64,000 nucleotides of DNA from an uncultured Paracoccaceae bacterium (GTDB lineage: Bacteria; Pseudomonadota; Alphaproteobacteria; Rhodobacterales; Rhodobacteraceae): assembly GCA_947492585.1 (NCBI GenBank), contig CANLND010000007.1:106846-170845 (forward strand), in the 5' to 3' direction. Of the stretch, positions 56,164-64,000 are shown piece by piece. A program made the position numbers and the translations under genes. The notes under the pieces are model-generated. The model was not told the origin of the DNA. It saw only the letters and a program-made list of their open reading frames with translations, and did no database searches. Within the stretch, counting starts at the first letter, position 1; each line of letters opens with the position of its first letter.

Positions 56164-56786
56164 GCCAGCGCCTCGCGGAGGGTGCAAAGATCAATCTGCG
56201 CCTCAAACGCTGCGCGCAGCGTGTCGGAGGTGAGGGGCGTGATCTGGGGCAAGCGACCCAAATGGCGGATCTTGCCGAACTGACAGATAGTCTCTTCGAC
56301 CTCGGGTTCAGCGGCGCCGATAAAGGCAACCCCGACCACCGTACAACCAGCGCCGCGCAACGCCCGCACCGACAGGAGCGTATGATTGATCGTGCCCAGC
56401 TGTGTGCGTGCGCACAGAACAACCGGCGCGCCCCATTGTGCAAAAAGGTCCAGATACAAGGTATCGCGATTGAGCGGCACCATCAGCCCCCCTGCCCCTT
56501 CAACAACCAACGGCCCATCAACCTGTGGCAGGACCAGTTGCGCCGGATCGATACTGACGCCTTCGGCCTCAGCTGACAGATGTGGAGAGGCCGGCAGGTT
56601 CAAAAGGTATCCCTCAGGCAATACCCGTTGTCCGCTGAGACGGGCCACCACCTGACTGTCGGTTTCCGCACCAAGGCCAGATTGCACGGGCTTCCAATAC
56701 TGCGCGCCGAGCGCTTGCGTCAGCCCGGCAGCAAAGACGGTTTTGCCAATATCGGTGTCCGTTCCGGTGACAACAAGCGCGGTCAT
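56160..56786 (-). CDS. bioD: Dethiobiotin synthetase BioD
   Basis: ATP-dependent enzyme that closes the ureido ring of dethiobiotin. 208 residues. P-loop-like LVVTGTDTDIGKTVFAAGLT at the N-terminus, KPVQSGLGAETDSQVVARLS, VVEGAGGLMVPLNRDTLYLD, and VLCARTQLGTINHTLLSVRA. It overlaps bioF by four bases. Confidence 0.95.
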   Translation of the reverse strand: MTALVVTGTDTDIGKTVFAAGLTQALGAQYWKPVQSGLGAETDSQVVARLSGQRVLPEGYLLNLPASPHLSAEAEGVSIDPAQLVLPQVDGPLVVEGAGGLMVPLNRDTLYLDLFAQWGAPVVLCARTQLGTINHTLLSVRALRGAGCTVVGVAFIGAAEPEVEETICQFGKIRHLGRLPQITPLTSDTLRAAFEAQIDLCTLREALA

Positions 56787-57922
56787 TTCAGAGTTTCCAT
56801 TTCGCGGGCCAGATCGGTGAACATTTGGGTGATGATGTCAGGACGAACATTGGGTGTGATCGACAGGCGCAGGCGCGCGGTGCCGCGCGGCACGGTGGGC
56901 GGGCGGATGGCGCGGATGTCGTAGCCCAGGCTTTGCATTCGCGCCGCCAGCGCCAGGGCGGCTTTGTCGTCGCCAATGATCACGGGCAGGATCTGGGTTT
57001 GAAAGCCAGAGAGGCCACACAGCCGCGCGGCTTCGGTCTGGGCGTGTTGCACCGTATCTTGCGCACGGCGCTGCAAATCGGGGGCGTCCTGCAGCAGCTG
57101 GAGCGCGGCCCGTACCAGCGCAGCATTCAGAGGCGAAGGAGCCGTGGCGTAAATAAAACCCCGCGCCTTATTGATCAGCGTCTCAATCAGCGTTCCGGCG
57201 CCGCACACCAATGCGCCTGAGACACCCATGGCTTTCCCGCAGGTGTGCAGGCTCAACACATGGGGCTGCGCCGCGATTTCATGCGCCACTCCGCGACCCT
57301 GAGATCCAATGACGCCGGTGGCGTGGGCCTCATCTACGATCAGGCAGGCGTTTTCACGGCGCGCCAGCGCATTGAGCGCTGCAAGCTGCGCAATGTCGCC
57401 ATCCATGGAATAAACCGCCTCAACCGCGATCCAGATTTGACCACAGCCGCCAGCGGAGCGCCAACTGGTGATCTGCGCGGCGGCATCCGCCACATCATTA
57501 TGGGCAAAACTGCGGGTTTCAGCCCGCCCCAAACGCATCCCATCATGGGTGCTGGCATGGATCAGCGCATCAAACAGCACCAAATCGCCCTGCACCGGCA
57601 AGGTCGAAAAGATCGCCACATTGGCATTAAAACCACCGCCCATAAACAGCGCCGCTTCAGTATTAAAAAAGGCGGCGGCCTCTGCCTCCAGCAGCGTATG
57701 TTCATCTGCGTTGCCGCGCAGCAGGCGCGATCCACCTGCACCGACAGGCACCCCCCGCGCCAAGGCCGTGGTCGCAGCGGCGCGCAGGACGTCACTGTCC
57801 GCCAAGCCCAGGTAATCATTAGAGGAAAAATCATAGCCTGCGCGCGGCATGAGTTGGCGGTAACGACCGCGCGTTTGCAGAGCCTTAAGGCTCTTCTCAT
57901 GCCGGGCAAACAGGTCTGTCAT
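56783..57922 (-). CDS. bioF: 8-amino-7-oxononanoate synthase BioF
   Basis: PLP enzyme that condenses pimeloyl-ACP with alanine to KAPA. 379 residues from the ATG at 57922, which overlaps the bioB stop as TGATG. DFSSNDYLGLADSDVLRAAA, VGAGGSRLLRGNADEHTLLE, IVDEAHATGVIGSQGRGVAH, and the Schiff-base Lys in SLHTCGKAMGVSGALVCG. The motif order matches the alpha-oxoamine synthase family. Confidence 0.95.
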   Translation of the reverse strand: MTDLFARHEKSLKALQTRGRYRQLMPRAGYDFSSNDYLGLADSDVLRAAATTALARGVPVGAGGSRLLRGNADEHTLLEAEAAAFFNTEAALFMGGGFNANVAIFSTLPVQGDLVLFDALIHASTHDGMRLGRAETRSFAHNDVADAAAQITSWRSAGGCGQIWIAVEAVYSMDGDIAQLAALNALARRENACLIVDEAHATGVIGSQGRGVAHEIAAQPHVLSLHTCGKAMGVSGALVCGAGTLIETLINKARGFIYATAPSPLNAALVRAALQLLQDAPDLQRRAQDTVQHAQTEAARLCGLSGFQTQILPVIIGDDKAALALAARMQSLGYDIRAIRPPTVPRGTARLRLSITPNVRPDIITQMFTDLAREMETLK

Positions 57923-58899
57923 CACCGACTGCCGTCGCAGCCTGCAGCCATGGCCTGGATACCAAGACGATCAAACAGCGCCTGATCGTGATCTTCTTCG
58001 GGGTTGTCCGCCGTCAGCAGCGTGTCCCCCACAAAGATCGAATTGGCACCTGCAAAGAAGCACATCGCTTGCAGCTCGTCCGTCATGTCAGTGCGGCCAG
58101 CCGACAGGCGCACATGAGATTTTGGCATCAGAATGCGCGCCAACGCAATGGTGCGAACAAATTCGATCGGGTCTAGCTTTTGCACATCCGCCAACGGTGT
58201 ATCTGCAATTGGGATCAACATGTTCACGGGCACAGAATCGGGGTGTTCTTCCAATGTGGCCAACGCCAGCAGCATGTCGATACGGTCCATCTGCTGCTCG
58301 CCCATGCCGACAATGCCACCAGCGCAAACCTTGATGCCCGCTTCGCGGACGCGGTTCAGCGTGTCGATGCGATCCGCAAATGTGCGGGTGGTGATGATTT
58401 CTGAGTAATAGCGTTCAGAGGTGTCGATGTTATGGTTGTAGTAATCCAGACCCGCATCGCGCAGACGAAACACCTGTTCGTCTTCCAGCATGCCAAGGGT
58501 CATGCAGGTTTCCATGCCCAGTTCCTTGACGCCGTGCACCATGGCTTCCAGTGCTGCCATATCGCGGTCTTTGGGCGAGCGCCAAGCGGCCCCCATGCAA
58601 TAGCGGGTCGCGCCGCCTTCTTTGGCTTTGCGGGCCTCGGAAATCACGCGTTCGACCTCGATCAGTTTAGACGCCGAGAGCTGCGAGCCGTTGCGCGCAG
58701 ATTGCGAACAATAGGCGCAGTCTTCGGCGCACCCACCGGTTTTGATCGACAGGAGTTTGGATTTCTGCACCTGATTGGGATCAAAGTTCTGGCGGTGCAC
58801 AGACTGGGCCTGAAACAGAAGATCCATGAATGGCTGGTTATAAAGCGCTTCGGCTTCTTCCCGCGTCCAGTCGGTGCGAAGGGGGGCTGCGTCCAACAT
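57922..58899 (-). CDS. bioB: Biotin synthase BioB
   Basis: Radical SAM enzyme that inserts sulfur into dethiobiotin. 325 residues from the ATG at 58899 ([20 protein letters not shown]), with AGGAG six bases upstream; the frame extends 14 codons further. The radical SAM Cys motif is [16 protein letters not shown], then [56 protein letters not shown] and [20 protein letters not shown] with the Arg near the second cluster. First gene of bioBFDAGC. Confidence 0.97.
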   Translation of the reverse strand: MLDAAPLRTDWTREEAEALYNQPFMDLLFQAQSVHRQNFDPNQVQKSKLLSIKTGGCAEDCAYCSQSARNGSQLSASKLIEVERVISEARKAKEGGATRYCMGAAWRSPKDRDMAALEAMVHGVKELGMETCMTLGMLEDEQVFRLRDAGLDYYNHNIDTSERYYSEIITTRTFADRIDTLNRVREAGIKVCAGGIVGMGEQQMDRIDMLLALATLEEHPDSVPVNMLIPIADTPLADVQKLDPIEFVRTIALARILMPKSHVRLSAGRTDMTDELQAMCFFAGANSIFVGDTLLTADNPEEDHDQALFDRLGIQAMAAGCDGSR

Positions 58900-58918
58900 G
58901 TGATCTCCTGCGTGCATT

Positions 58919-58928
58919 TTATCTATAA
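58919..58928. promoter_or_regulatory. BioR box 1
   Basis: TTATCTATAA, the consensus of the GntR-type biotin regulator BioR of alphaproteobacteria, 20 bases upstream of the bioB ATG. Confidence 0.85.
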
Positions 58929-58960
58929 AATTTACTCCCACCTCCGGTGAGACGCAGATG

Positions 58961-58990
58961 ATTATAGATAAGCCTTAACGCATCACGCAA
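58961..58990 (-). promoter_or_regulatory. bioB promoter overlapping BioR box 2
   Basis: On the minus strand TTGCGT (58990-58985), 18 bases and TATAAT (58966-58961). The -10 lies inside a second BioR box, TTATAGATAA at 58962-58971 on the plus strand (TTATCTATAA on the minus). BioR binding here would block RNA polymerase. The two boxes are 43 bases apart, four helical turns. Confidence 0.8.
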
Positions 58991-59038
58991 GGAAAACAGC
59001 AAGGCGATCAAAAGATAATTTATCGCGCGAATTACCTT

Positions 59039-59067
59039 TTGACCCGCACCCGCTTTGAGCGTGATAA
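59039..59067 (+). promoter_or_regulatory. Promoter of the sugar kinase
   Basis: TTGACC (59039-59044), 17 bases, TGATAA (59062-59067). It is divergent from the bio promoter. Confidence 0.55.
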
Positions 59068-59070
59068 ATA

Positions 59071-59093
59071 GTTAGCGACAAGTTTGCGCTAAC
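59071..59093. promoter_or_regulatory. Inverted repeat, candidate LacI-type operator
   Basis: GTTAGCG, nine bases, CGCTAAC. It lies immediately after the predicted -10 of the sugar kinase promoter, where a repressor would block transcription. TTAGCG/CGCTAA half-sites are common in operators of LacI-family sugar regulators. No regulator gene is nearby. Confidence 0.5.
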
Positions 59094-59128
59094 GATCCGA
59101 CCTGCCCTCACACCCCAAAGGAAACGCT

Positions 59129-60061
59129 ATGATCTTATGTTGCGGCGAAGCGCTGATTGATATGTTACCGGGCGAGACGGTCGACGGGCAGCACGCCCAT
59201 GTGCCCCATTGTGGTGGCGCGGTGTTCAATACATCCATTGCCCTTGGACGTTTGGGAACGCCAGTTGGCCAATTCACCGCGTTGTCGACCGATTGCTTTG
59301 GCCAACAGCTGAGCGACGCGCTGGCGGCATCACATGTCGATACCGCGTTGGCGGTCCGATCTGAACGGCTGACGACGCTGGCGATTGTGCATCTGACAGA
59401 CGGCCACGCCACCTATAGCTTTTATGATGACAACACCGCAGGTGCGCAGCTGACAATAGACGACCTGCCGGAACTGCCCAGCTCAGTATCGGCTATGTTT
59501 TTTGGTGGGATCAGCCTGTGCAACGCACCAGCAGCGGACAGCTACCTTGCGTTGGCCCAAGCGGCGCAGGGCAGGTTTCCAATCATGCTGGATCCAAACG
59601 TGCGCCCAGGTTTTGCCAAAGACGAAGCGACATATCGAACCCGGCTCTCGCGGCTTTTACGCTTGGCCAACATTGTAAAATTGTCGGATGATGATCTGGA
59701 TTGGTTGTTTCCGGGCCCAGACCCCATCGAAGACAAAGCCCGCCATGTCCTGACGGTTGGCCCTAAACTGGTGCTGCTGACCCGTGGCAGCAAAGGCGCA
59801 ACCGCGTATCAAATCGATGGCACCGAGGTGAGCGTGGCCGCCGCAAAGGCTGAGGTCATAGATACAGTTGGCGCAGGCGATACGTTCAACGCAGGATTTC
59901 TGGCCGCGTTGAACGATGGGCAGCGATTACAACAGGCCGCTGCGGGCGCGCTCTCTCACACGGGCCTTAACGACTGCCTGTCTTTTGCGGCTAAAGTGGC
60001 CGCTGTCACGGTGTCACGAAAAGGCGCAAATCCCCCATGGCGGGCGGAACTTTCACTGTGA
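59129..60061 (+). CDS. PfkB-family carbohydrate kinase (fructokinase-like)
   Basis: ATP-dependent sugar kinase of the ribokinase fold, 310 residues. MILCCGEALIDMLPGETVDG at the start, HCGGAVFNTSIALGRLGTPV (PfkB signature 1), FPIMLDPNVRPGFAKDEATY, and IDTVGAGDTFNAGFLAALND (signature 2 with the catalytic Asp). The closest type is fructokinase, though the substrate is not certain. AAAGGAAACGCT precedes the ATG. No transport genes accompany it. Confidence 0.9.
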   Translation: MILCCGEALIDMLPGETVDGQHAHVPHCGGAVFNTSIALGRLGTPVGQFTALSTDCFGQQLSDALAASHVDTALAVRSERLTTLAIVHLTDGHATYSFYDDNTAGAQLTIDDLPELPSSVSAMFFGGISLCNAPAADSYLALAQAAQGRFPIMLDPNVRPGFAKDEATYRTRLSRLLRLANIVKLSDDDLDWLFPGPDPIEDKARHVLTVGPKLVLLTRGSKGATAYQIDGTEVSVAAAKAEVIDTVGAGDTFNAGFLAALNDGQRLQQAAAGALSHTGLNDCLSFAAKVAAVTVSRKGANPPWRAELSL

Positions 60062-60131
60062 CCCGTCACACCTCTCTGGACGATGCAGAAGAGAGGTTTT
60101 GAGCGTGAAGAAGACACCCCACAACGGAAAA

Positions 60132-60172
60132 AAGGCGCAGACTGGCGAATAGATGCCAGCCTGCGCCTTATA
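60132..60172. terminator. Two-way terminator between the sugar kinase and the acidic protein
   Basis: AAGGCGCAG-A-CTGGC and GCCAG-C-CTGCGCCTT pair around GAATAGAT. The plus strand continues TATATTTTC and the minus strand TTTTTTCCG, so it can end both convergent transcripts. Confidence 0.8.
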
Positions 60173-60195
60173 TTTTCACCTACAACGCCGCGCGG

Positions 60196-62352
60196 TTAGG
60201 CGAACAGCGGATCGTCCTGATCGGCGTCTGCGTCGTCTTGCTGCGTGTCATCTTCGGGCAGATCAATCAACGGCACACCAGCGATGTATTCCACATCATA
60301 TTGCCCCGCCTTGTCGTCATTGCCGCCCTCGGGCACATATTTCAGATCATCCACGGCGCCAGACCCAACCAGGTTCACGTCCATGGACGTGACACCCGCC
60401 ACGTCGATATCAAGCGCAAACAGGCTGTTGTCGCCGGTTGCAGGAATTTCAAGCGACCGCAACAGATCCCCGTCGGCGTTGAACAGATCCACGGTGCCGC
60501 CGCTTTCTTCGACGTCCAGAATGTTCAGGCTGACAACTTCGGATGGGGCTTCAAACTCAAAGCTGATGGTGCCGCCACCTGCATTGTCATCCGCATCAGA
60601 ACTGTCGTTATCCTCAGAGATGATTACCGCATTACCCTGACCGCTAAACGACAGATCATGATCCCCGCCCGTCGGTGCGTTGGTGTCAAAGATCATCGCA
60701 TCGTTTTCGCTGTCGTCCGCATCACCGTTGCGCTGCGCCGTCACCCGAACACCTTCAAACTGGTCACTGACAACGTCACCGGACTCAGCGTCGTTAAAGT
60801 CAACCATGACCATCTCTGCATCACCACTGGGCGCGTCCGCAGCGGCTGTCACCTCAATGTTATCAATAAAGATCTGTTCGTTGCTGTAAGAGATATCGGA
60901 CACAAAGCGGAACTGCACTTCGCCGTCCACATCATCCAGAATCCCCCCCTGATAGCTCAATGAGGTGTCCTGCTGGGTGATTTCGTTCCCCGTTTCACTG
61001 CCCACCAACGCAGATCCGTCGCTGTTGACTTCGAACTTGTCGAGTGTGGTCCAGCTTCCATCCTCCAAACGCACCTGCAACAGCAGTTTGTCGCCATAGT
61101 ATCCGCCTTTTTCAAACAGGCTCGGATCATTCACGCGCGCATCAAAGCTGATTTCAACATCGCCGTCGGCCGTTACGGGTGCCAGTTTGAGCACGCCATC
61201 ATTGTAGCCATCCGTGACCAGCTCTCCGCCGCGCACATCCCACCGATCATCCGACACAATTGCATCGCTCTGGCTGGGATCACTTATGTCGGCAAAATCT
61301 TCGGACAACAGCACCGTTTCGACACTGTGCGCCGGGCCGCCTTCGACTTCTTCGGTGGCTGTAACCGATACATTGTCGATTTTGATCGTTTCGTTGCCTG
61401 CCGAAATATCCGACACGATACGGAACTGCGCGGTGTTCGAAACATCATCCAAGATGCCGCCAGAATAGGTGACAGTGTTACCACTGACATCAAAGGACTG
61501 GCCCGTTTCGGATCCAACAATTTCGGTGCCCGCATCGTTGACCTGAAAGTTATCCAGCAGCACCCAATCGCCATTGTCCAGACGCACTTCGATGCGCAGG
61601 CTGTCGGCGTAATGACCTTCGTTTTCAAAGACCGAAGTATTATGTGTGGTCAGATCCAACGTCAGCGTGACCGGTCCATCACTAGCGACCTCATTAAAGG
61701 TCAGCGTGCCATCATTGTGACCGTTGGTGATCAATTTATCATAAGCCGAGTACCAGCCATCGCTGCTTTCGACGATATCACTGTCGGACGGACGATAGAT
61801 GTCATCAAAATCATCGAACAGCACTTCAGTAGACACAAACACCGGATCTGCGTCAGGCTCATCGCCCGTGGTCAACACCTGCCCGTTGCCGCCATCGCTT
61901 TCGATCACAACCGCAAAACTGCTGAGGTCAAGGTCAGAGATCGACAACGGCCCGTCATCCGAAAACAGGGTGAAATTGGCCTGCGCCACCTCACCTTGGG
62001 TGGAGCCGTCCACAGTGCCGAATTGCACGCCAACGTCATAGTTTTGCGCGACCTGCGCCCCATTCGACAGCCCATTCACGCTGTCCGCAGCCGCTTGTAC
62101 GGAGGTCACAGGAGAAAAGATCGACCCGGTGTTTGGCTCAGGCGAGAAATTCAACGACCCAAGCGTGCTGTCGTCGGACAAATCAAAGAACACACCATCA
62201 AAATCGATGGGTTTCGCTGACGGGTCGGCTGAACGCACCACGACAAACAGGTTCCCATTGTCGGTTTCCTTAATGAACACTTCCGCAACCGGGTCACAGC
62301 CCACGGTCACAACAACAGAAGAGGGCGCACCTGAGCCTGTATTTTCAGTCAT
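60196..62352 (-). CDS. Large acidic repeat protein, probable exported adhesin-like protein
   Basis: 718 residues, very rich in Asp, Glu, Ser and Gly, with few Lys and Cys. Residues 176-332 and 346-503 are a tandem duplication: both carry an F/L-N-D-G-x-L segment, then EVRLDNGDW or QVRLEDGSW, LVGSETG or IVGSETG, GGILDDV, FRIVSDIS or FRFVSDIS, and IDNVSVTA or IDNIEVTA, so they look like two jelly-roll-like beta domains. A third domain (515-680) has VMVDFNDAESGDVVSDQFEG and AMIFDTNAPTGGDHDL, like lectin-type domains of secreted proteins. No N-terminal Sec signal or RTX repeat; the acidic tail ending DDPLFA would fit type I secretion. No secretion gene is adjacent. Confidence 0.7.
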   Translation of the reverse strand: MTENTGSGAPSSVVVTVGCDPVAEVFIKETDNGNLFVVVRSADPSAKPIDFDGVFFDLSDDSTLGSLNFSPEPNTGSIFSPVTSVQAAADSVNGLSNGAQVAQNYDVGVQFGTVDGSTQGEVAQANFTLFSDDGPLSISDLDLSSFAVVIESDGGNGQVLTTGDEPDADPVFVSTEVLFDDFDDIYRPSDSDIVESSDGWYSAYDKLITNGHNDGTLTFNEVASDGPVTLTLDLTTHNTSVFENEGHYADSLRIEVRLDNGDWVLLDNFQVNDAGTEIVGSETGQSFDVSGNTVTYSGGILDDVSNTAQFRIVSDISAGNETIKIDNVSVTATEEVEGGPAHSVETVLLSEDFADISDPSQSDAIVSDDRWDVRGGELVTDGYNDGVLKLAPVTADGDVEISFDARVNDPSLFEKGGYYGDKLLLQVRLEDGSWTTLDKFEVNSDGSALVGSETGNEITQQDTSLSYQGGILDDVDGEVQFRFVSDISYSNEQIFIDNIEVTAAADAPSGDAEMVMVDFNDAESGDVVSDQFEGVRVTAQRNGDADDSENDAMIFDTNAPTGGDHDLSFSGQGNAVIISEDNDSSDADDNAGGGTISFEFEAPSEVVSLNILDVEESGGTVDLFNADGDLLRSLEIPATGDNSLFALDIDVAGVTSMDVNLVGSGAVDDLKYVPEGGNDDKAGQYDVEYIAGVPLIDLPEDDTQQDDADADQDDPLFA

Positions 62353-63211
62353 AATTTTCTCCTCGAAAAACTAGCAGCTGCGTTAATAAACAAAAGATTA
62401 ACGGAAGTTTCTTGTAAAATTCCTGTGAACGCCCGGAATCAGAAACAATCACTATGAAGACCCAAGCATTGGCTGCCACATGGTCACCTCAGTGTCGTGA
62501 TTTTCGAAACAAAGCCGCCAATCTCCGGCTTTGTTTCCCCAGCCCCGGATTGACCAATTGATTCGGCGTGTTGTGCGTCGGCCGGATGCACGGCTACTCC
62601 TCCCCTCCGCTAAACCGCTCACGCTTTCACTTCGCGTCTCAGATGGTTTGGGCGCGGTGCGCCTCGAAACTCAGAAAAAACTGACGTGGTCGCGGATTGT
62701 GGAACCTGTTGGTGCCGCGAGCACGCAATTTCCCCCTGCCCACTCTGCCACGACACCCCAACAAATACTCCTCATCGGCTCTGCTCTGAGCGACGGGGAA
62801 AATGCCTACCCCTGTTCCGGGGCGTCACCATAAACGTTGCTGACGGTATGAGATCTGTGACCCGGAGGCGAAGAGAAATCCGAGGCTGTTGCCGTGCGGA
62901 GCAGACCATCCCCTATTTCTGGATCACGCGACTCAGACCTTCTAATCGCGTGTAGCCCCAGCCAATGTCCCAGCCGCAAAAAACTAACGATCGCACCCCA
63001 AGACCGCCATTCCCAACCGTATTGCCCCACAACTGACATACGACCGTTCGAACAACTAACGCCTGTCGCAAGTGTCTATAATTTTTGGATTTTTGAAAAA
63101 ATCACATCAAAATGTGACCCACACGGACCCACATCTAGAACTTAAAGCATTTATTTCAATCTCTTAAATCGCGACACACCAACACAATACCCCCAATCAT
63201 ACCCCCAGAAA
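62353..63211. other. Long region without a supported gene
   Basis: About 860 bases. 62506-62537 is a 12-bp stem (GAAACAAAGCCG/CGGCTTTGTTTC) with an eight-base loop. The rest has several short open frames, none of which I recognise. Near 63188-63205 the minus strand reads GGGGGTAT-GATT-GGGGGTAT, a short direct repeat just after the HsdR remnant. This may be a scar of an old island edge. Confidence 0.4.
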
Positions 63212-63802
63212 CTAGTTTGAAGGCGTGTAAAGGTGCCTTTGGAAACCAACAAACGCACTGATTACGGCTTCCATACCGCCCAACTCAGCGCCACACTCTT
63301 TTGCAGTGCCGTACCTAATCTTGACGAAATCAGATAGCTTTGAGCGATCCAAGTCATCGACGCCATGCTCCACATAATTATCCAAGACGTAGTCAAGAAA
63401 TGCTGCGATCTTGGGATCAAACTGATCCTCGACCCGCCGACGCCCGACTTCAGCGCGATGCGCTCTCGTTCTCATGTTTCGATCATAGGCGATGTGAGAC
63501 AGCACATCGAAGACATCACAATCTTCGGCACTCATTGCCTTCTGGACCTCAGCCAAGATCGTGGCGTCGTAGCTCCGCTCCGCCAATCGTTCGAGCAATG
63601 CCTTGCGGGTGTCGGGATCACTCCATTGCGCAAGAAGATCACCTTCGCCTTTAAACAACTCAGGCAACTCGCCAAACATACGCTCGATAAACTGACGGGA
63701 ACTAATCGGCTTACCATCCGGCCCCCAAAACGCCGTCGCGGTGATGTTGACGATATGGTCATCAGCTAGGGTCAGGACCCATTGATTTCCGTTGGGCTTC
63801 AT
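63212..63802 (-). pseudogene. C-terminal remnant of type I restriction subunit HsdR
   Basis: 196 codons that match the C-terminal domain of EcoEI/EcoKI-type HsdR: PISSRQFIERMFGELPELFK, DLLAQWSDPDTRKALLERLA, EDCDVFDVLSHIAYDRNMRT, AFLDYVLDNYVEHGVDDLDR and LGGMEAVISAFVGFQRHLYT. HsdR is normally about 800-1000 residues with nuclease and helicase domains; these are missing. Upstream the frame hits a TGA inside the adjoining insertion element. The apparent ATG at 63802 is therefore accidental or a relic. The N-terminal part, if it exists, would lie beyond the right edge. Confidence 0.75.
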
Positions 63803-64000
63803 GATTCACGGTTCGGAAAAACGAGCGGTGAACATGTCTGATCTCTTCTGGCTGACGGATACGTAGATGGTGCGTCTTGAGCCCTTCTTACCCAAATCCC
63901 ATGGCAAGCCACGCGTCTATGACCGGCGTGTGTTGAGTGGAATTATCTTCATCAATCGCAATGGCTTGCGGTGGCGCGATGCCCCTGCTGCCTATGGTCC
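63803..64000 (+). mobile_element. IS5-family insertion element, left end (continues beyond window)
   Basis: The element begins within about ten bases of 63803, right where the HsdR frame breaks. GGTTCGGAAAAACGAGCGG near 63810-63828 is probably its terminal inverted repeat; the other end is out of view. It carries the transposase start described separately. Confidence 0.65.
63834..64000 (+). pseudogene. IS5-family transposase N-terminus with in-frame amber codon
   Basis: From the ATG at 63834 it reads MSDLFWLTDT, then TAG (63864-63866), then MVRLEPFLPKSHGKPR, then VLSGIIFINRNGLRWRDAPA and on to the edge. Intact relatives have Gln at the stop position (CAG to TAG is one change). The frame is otherwise open to the window end. 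Restart at ATG 63867 could give a nearly complete protein, so activity is not ruled out. This is the DUF4096 N-terminal part of the DDE transposase. Confidence 0.75.

Noticed and set aside
62531..63145. Several 77-100 codon frames between the acidic protein and the HsdR remnant
   Set aside because: No ribosome sites, no recognisable domains and conflicting frames on both strands; treated as non-coding.

Overview
The window is a 64 kb piece of an alphaproteobacterial chromosome, almost certainly from Rhodobacterales (Roseobacter group). The evidence is a complete division and cell wall (dcw) cluster in the usual roseobacter order, a DUF2484 gene between murB and murC, BioR-type boxes in front of bioB, a DUF1127 gene followed by CCTCCTCCC-loop hairpins, and a GC-rich repeat at several gene ends that I know from roseobacter genomes.

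Bases 1-24620, nearly all on the minus strand, hold the dcw cluster. In transcription order it reads mraZ, rsmH, ftsL, ftsI, murE, murF, mraY, a small TPR-like gene, murD, then ftsW, murG, murC, DUF2484, murB, then ddl, ftsQ, ftsA, ftsZ, followed by lpxC, bamD and recN (cut by the window edge). Together these make lipid II precursors and build the division septum, with lipid A commitment and outer membrane assembly at the far end. One plus-strand flavoprotein gene is inserted between murD and ftsW and splits the cluster. About 700 bases upstream of mraZ hold a probable leader small RNA with its own terminator and several TGGGA decamer repeats.

Bases 25250-35990 are housekeeping: mrp (Fe-S carrier), a DUF1127 gene with a chain of anti-Shine-Dalgarno hairpins (CcsR/cuckoo type), uvrD, an FMN-dependent 2-hydroxy-acid dehydrogenase, a BLUF blue-light sensor, pyruvate carboxylase and a MAPEG membrane protein.

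Bases 36100-38780 are an accessory spot. Three identical tRNA-Gly(GCC) genes, each with its own promoter and terminator, stand in direct orientation. Between the first two sits a type II restriction-modification system: a C5 cytosine methyltransferase and an endonuclease with the full NaeI active-site spacing.

Bases 38885-49020 carry an aminotransferase, a probable small RNA, a stand-alone RAM-domain protein, the histidine genes hisB, hisH, hisA, hisF and hisE interleaved with WGR, DUF302 and DUF2867 genes, a CoA-binding protein, a YHS protein, a zinc-ribbon gene that seems to start at ATC or ATT, rlmB, tRNA-Tyr and a DUF2478 protein.

Bases 49122-58980 hold an ABC transporter of the glycine betaine/proline type with two permease domains fused in one chain, then the compact biotin operon bioBFDAGC under two BioR boxes. 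Bases 59039-64000 hold a PfkB sugar kinase behind a LacI-like operator, a 718-residue acidic protein with an internal duplication, about 850 bases without a recognisable gene, and a broken end: the C-terminal remnant of a type I restriction HsdR subunit cut by an IS5-family element whose transposase has an in-frame amber codon.
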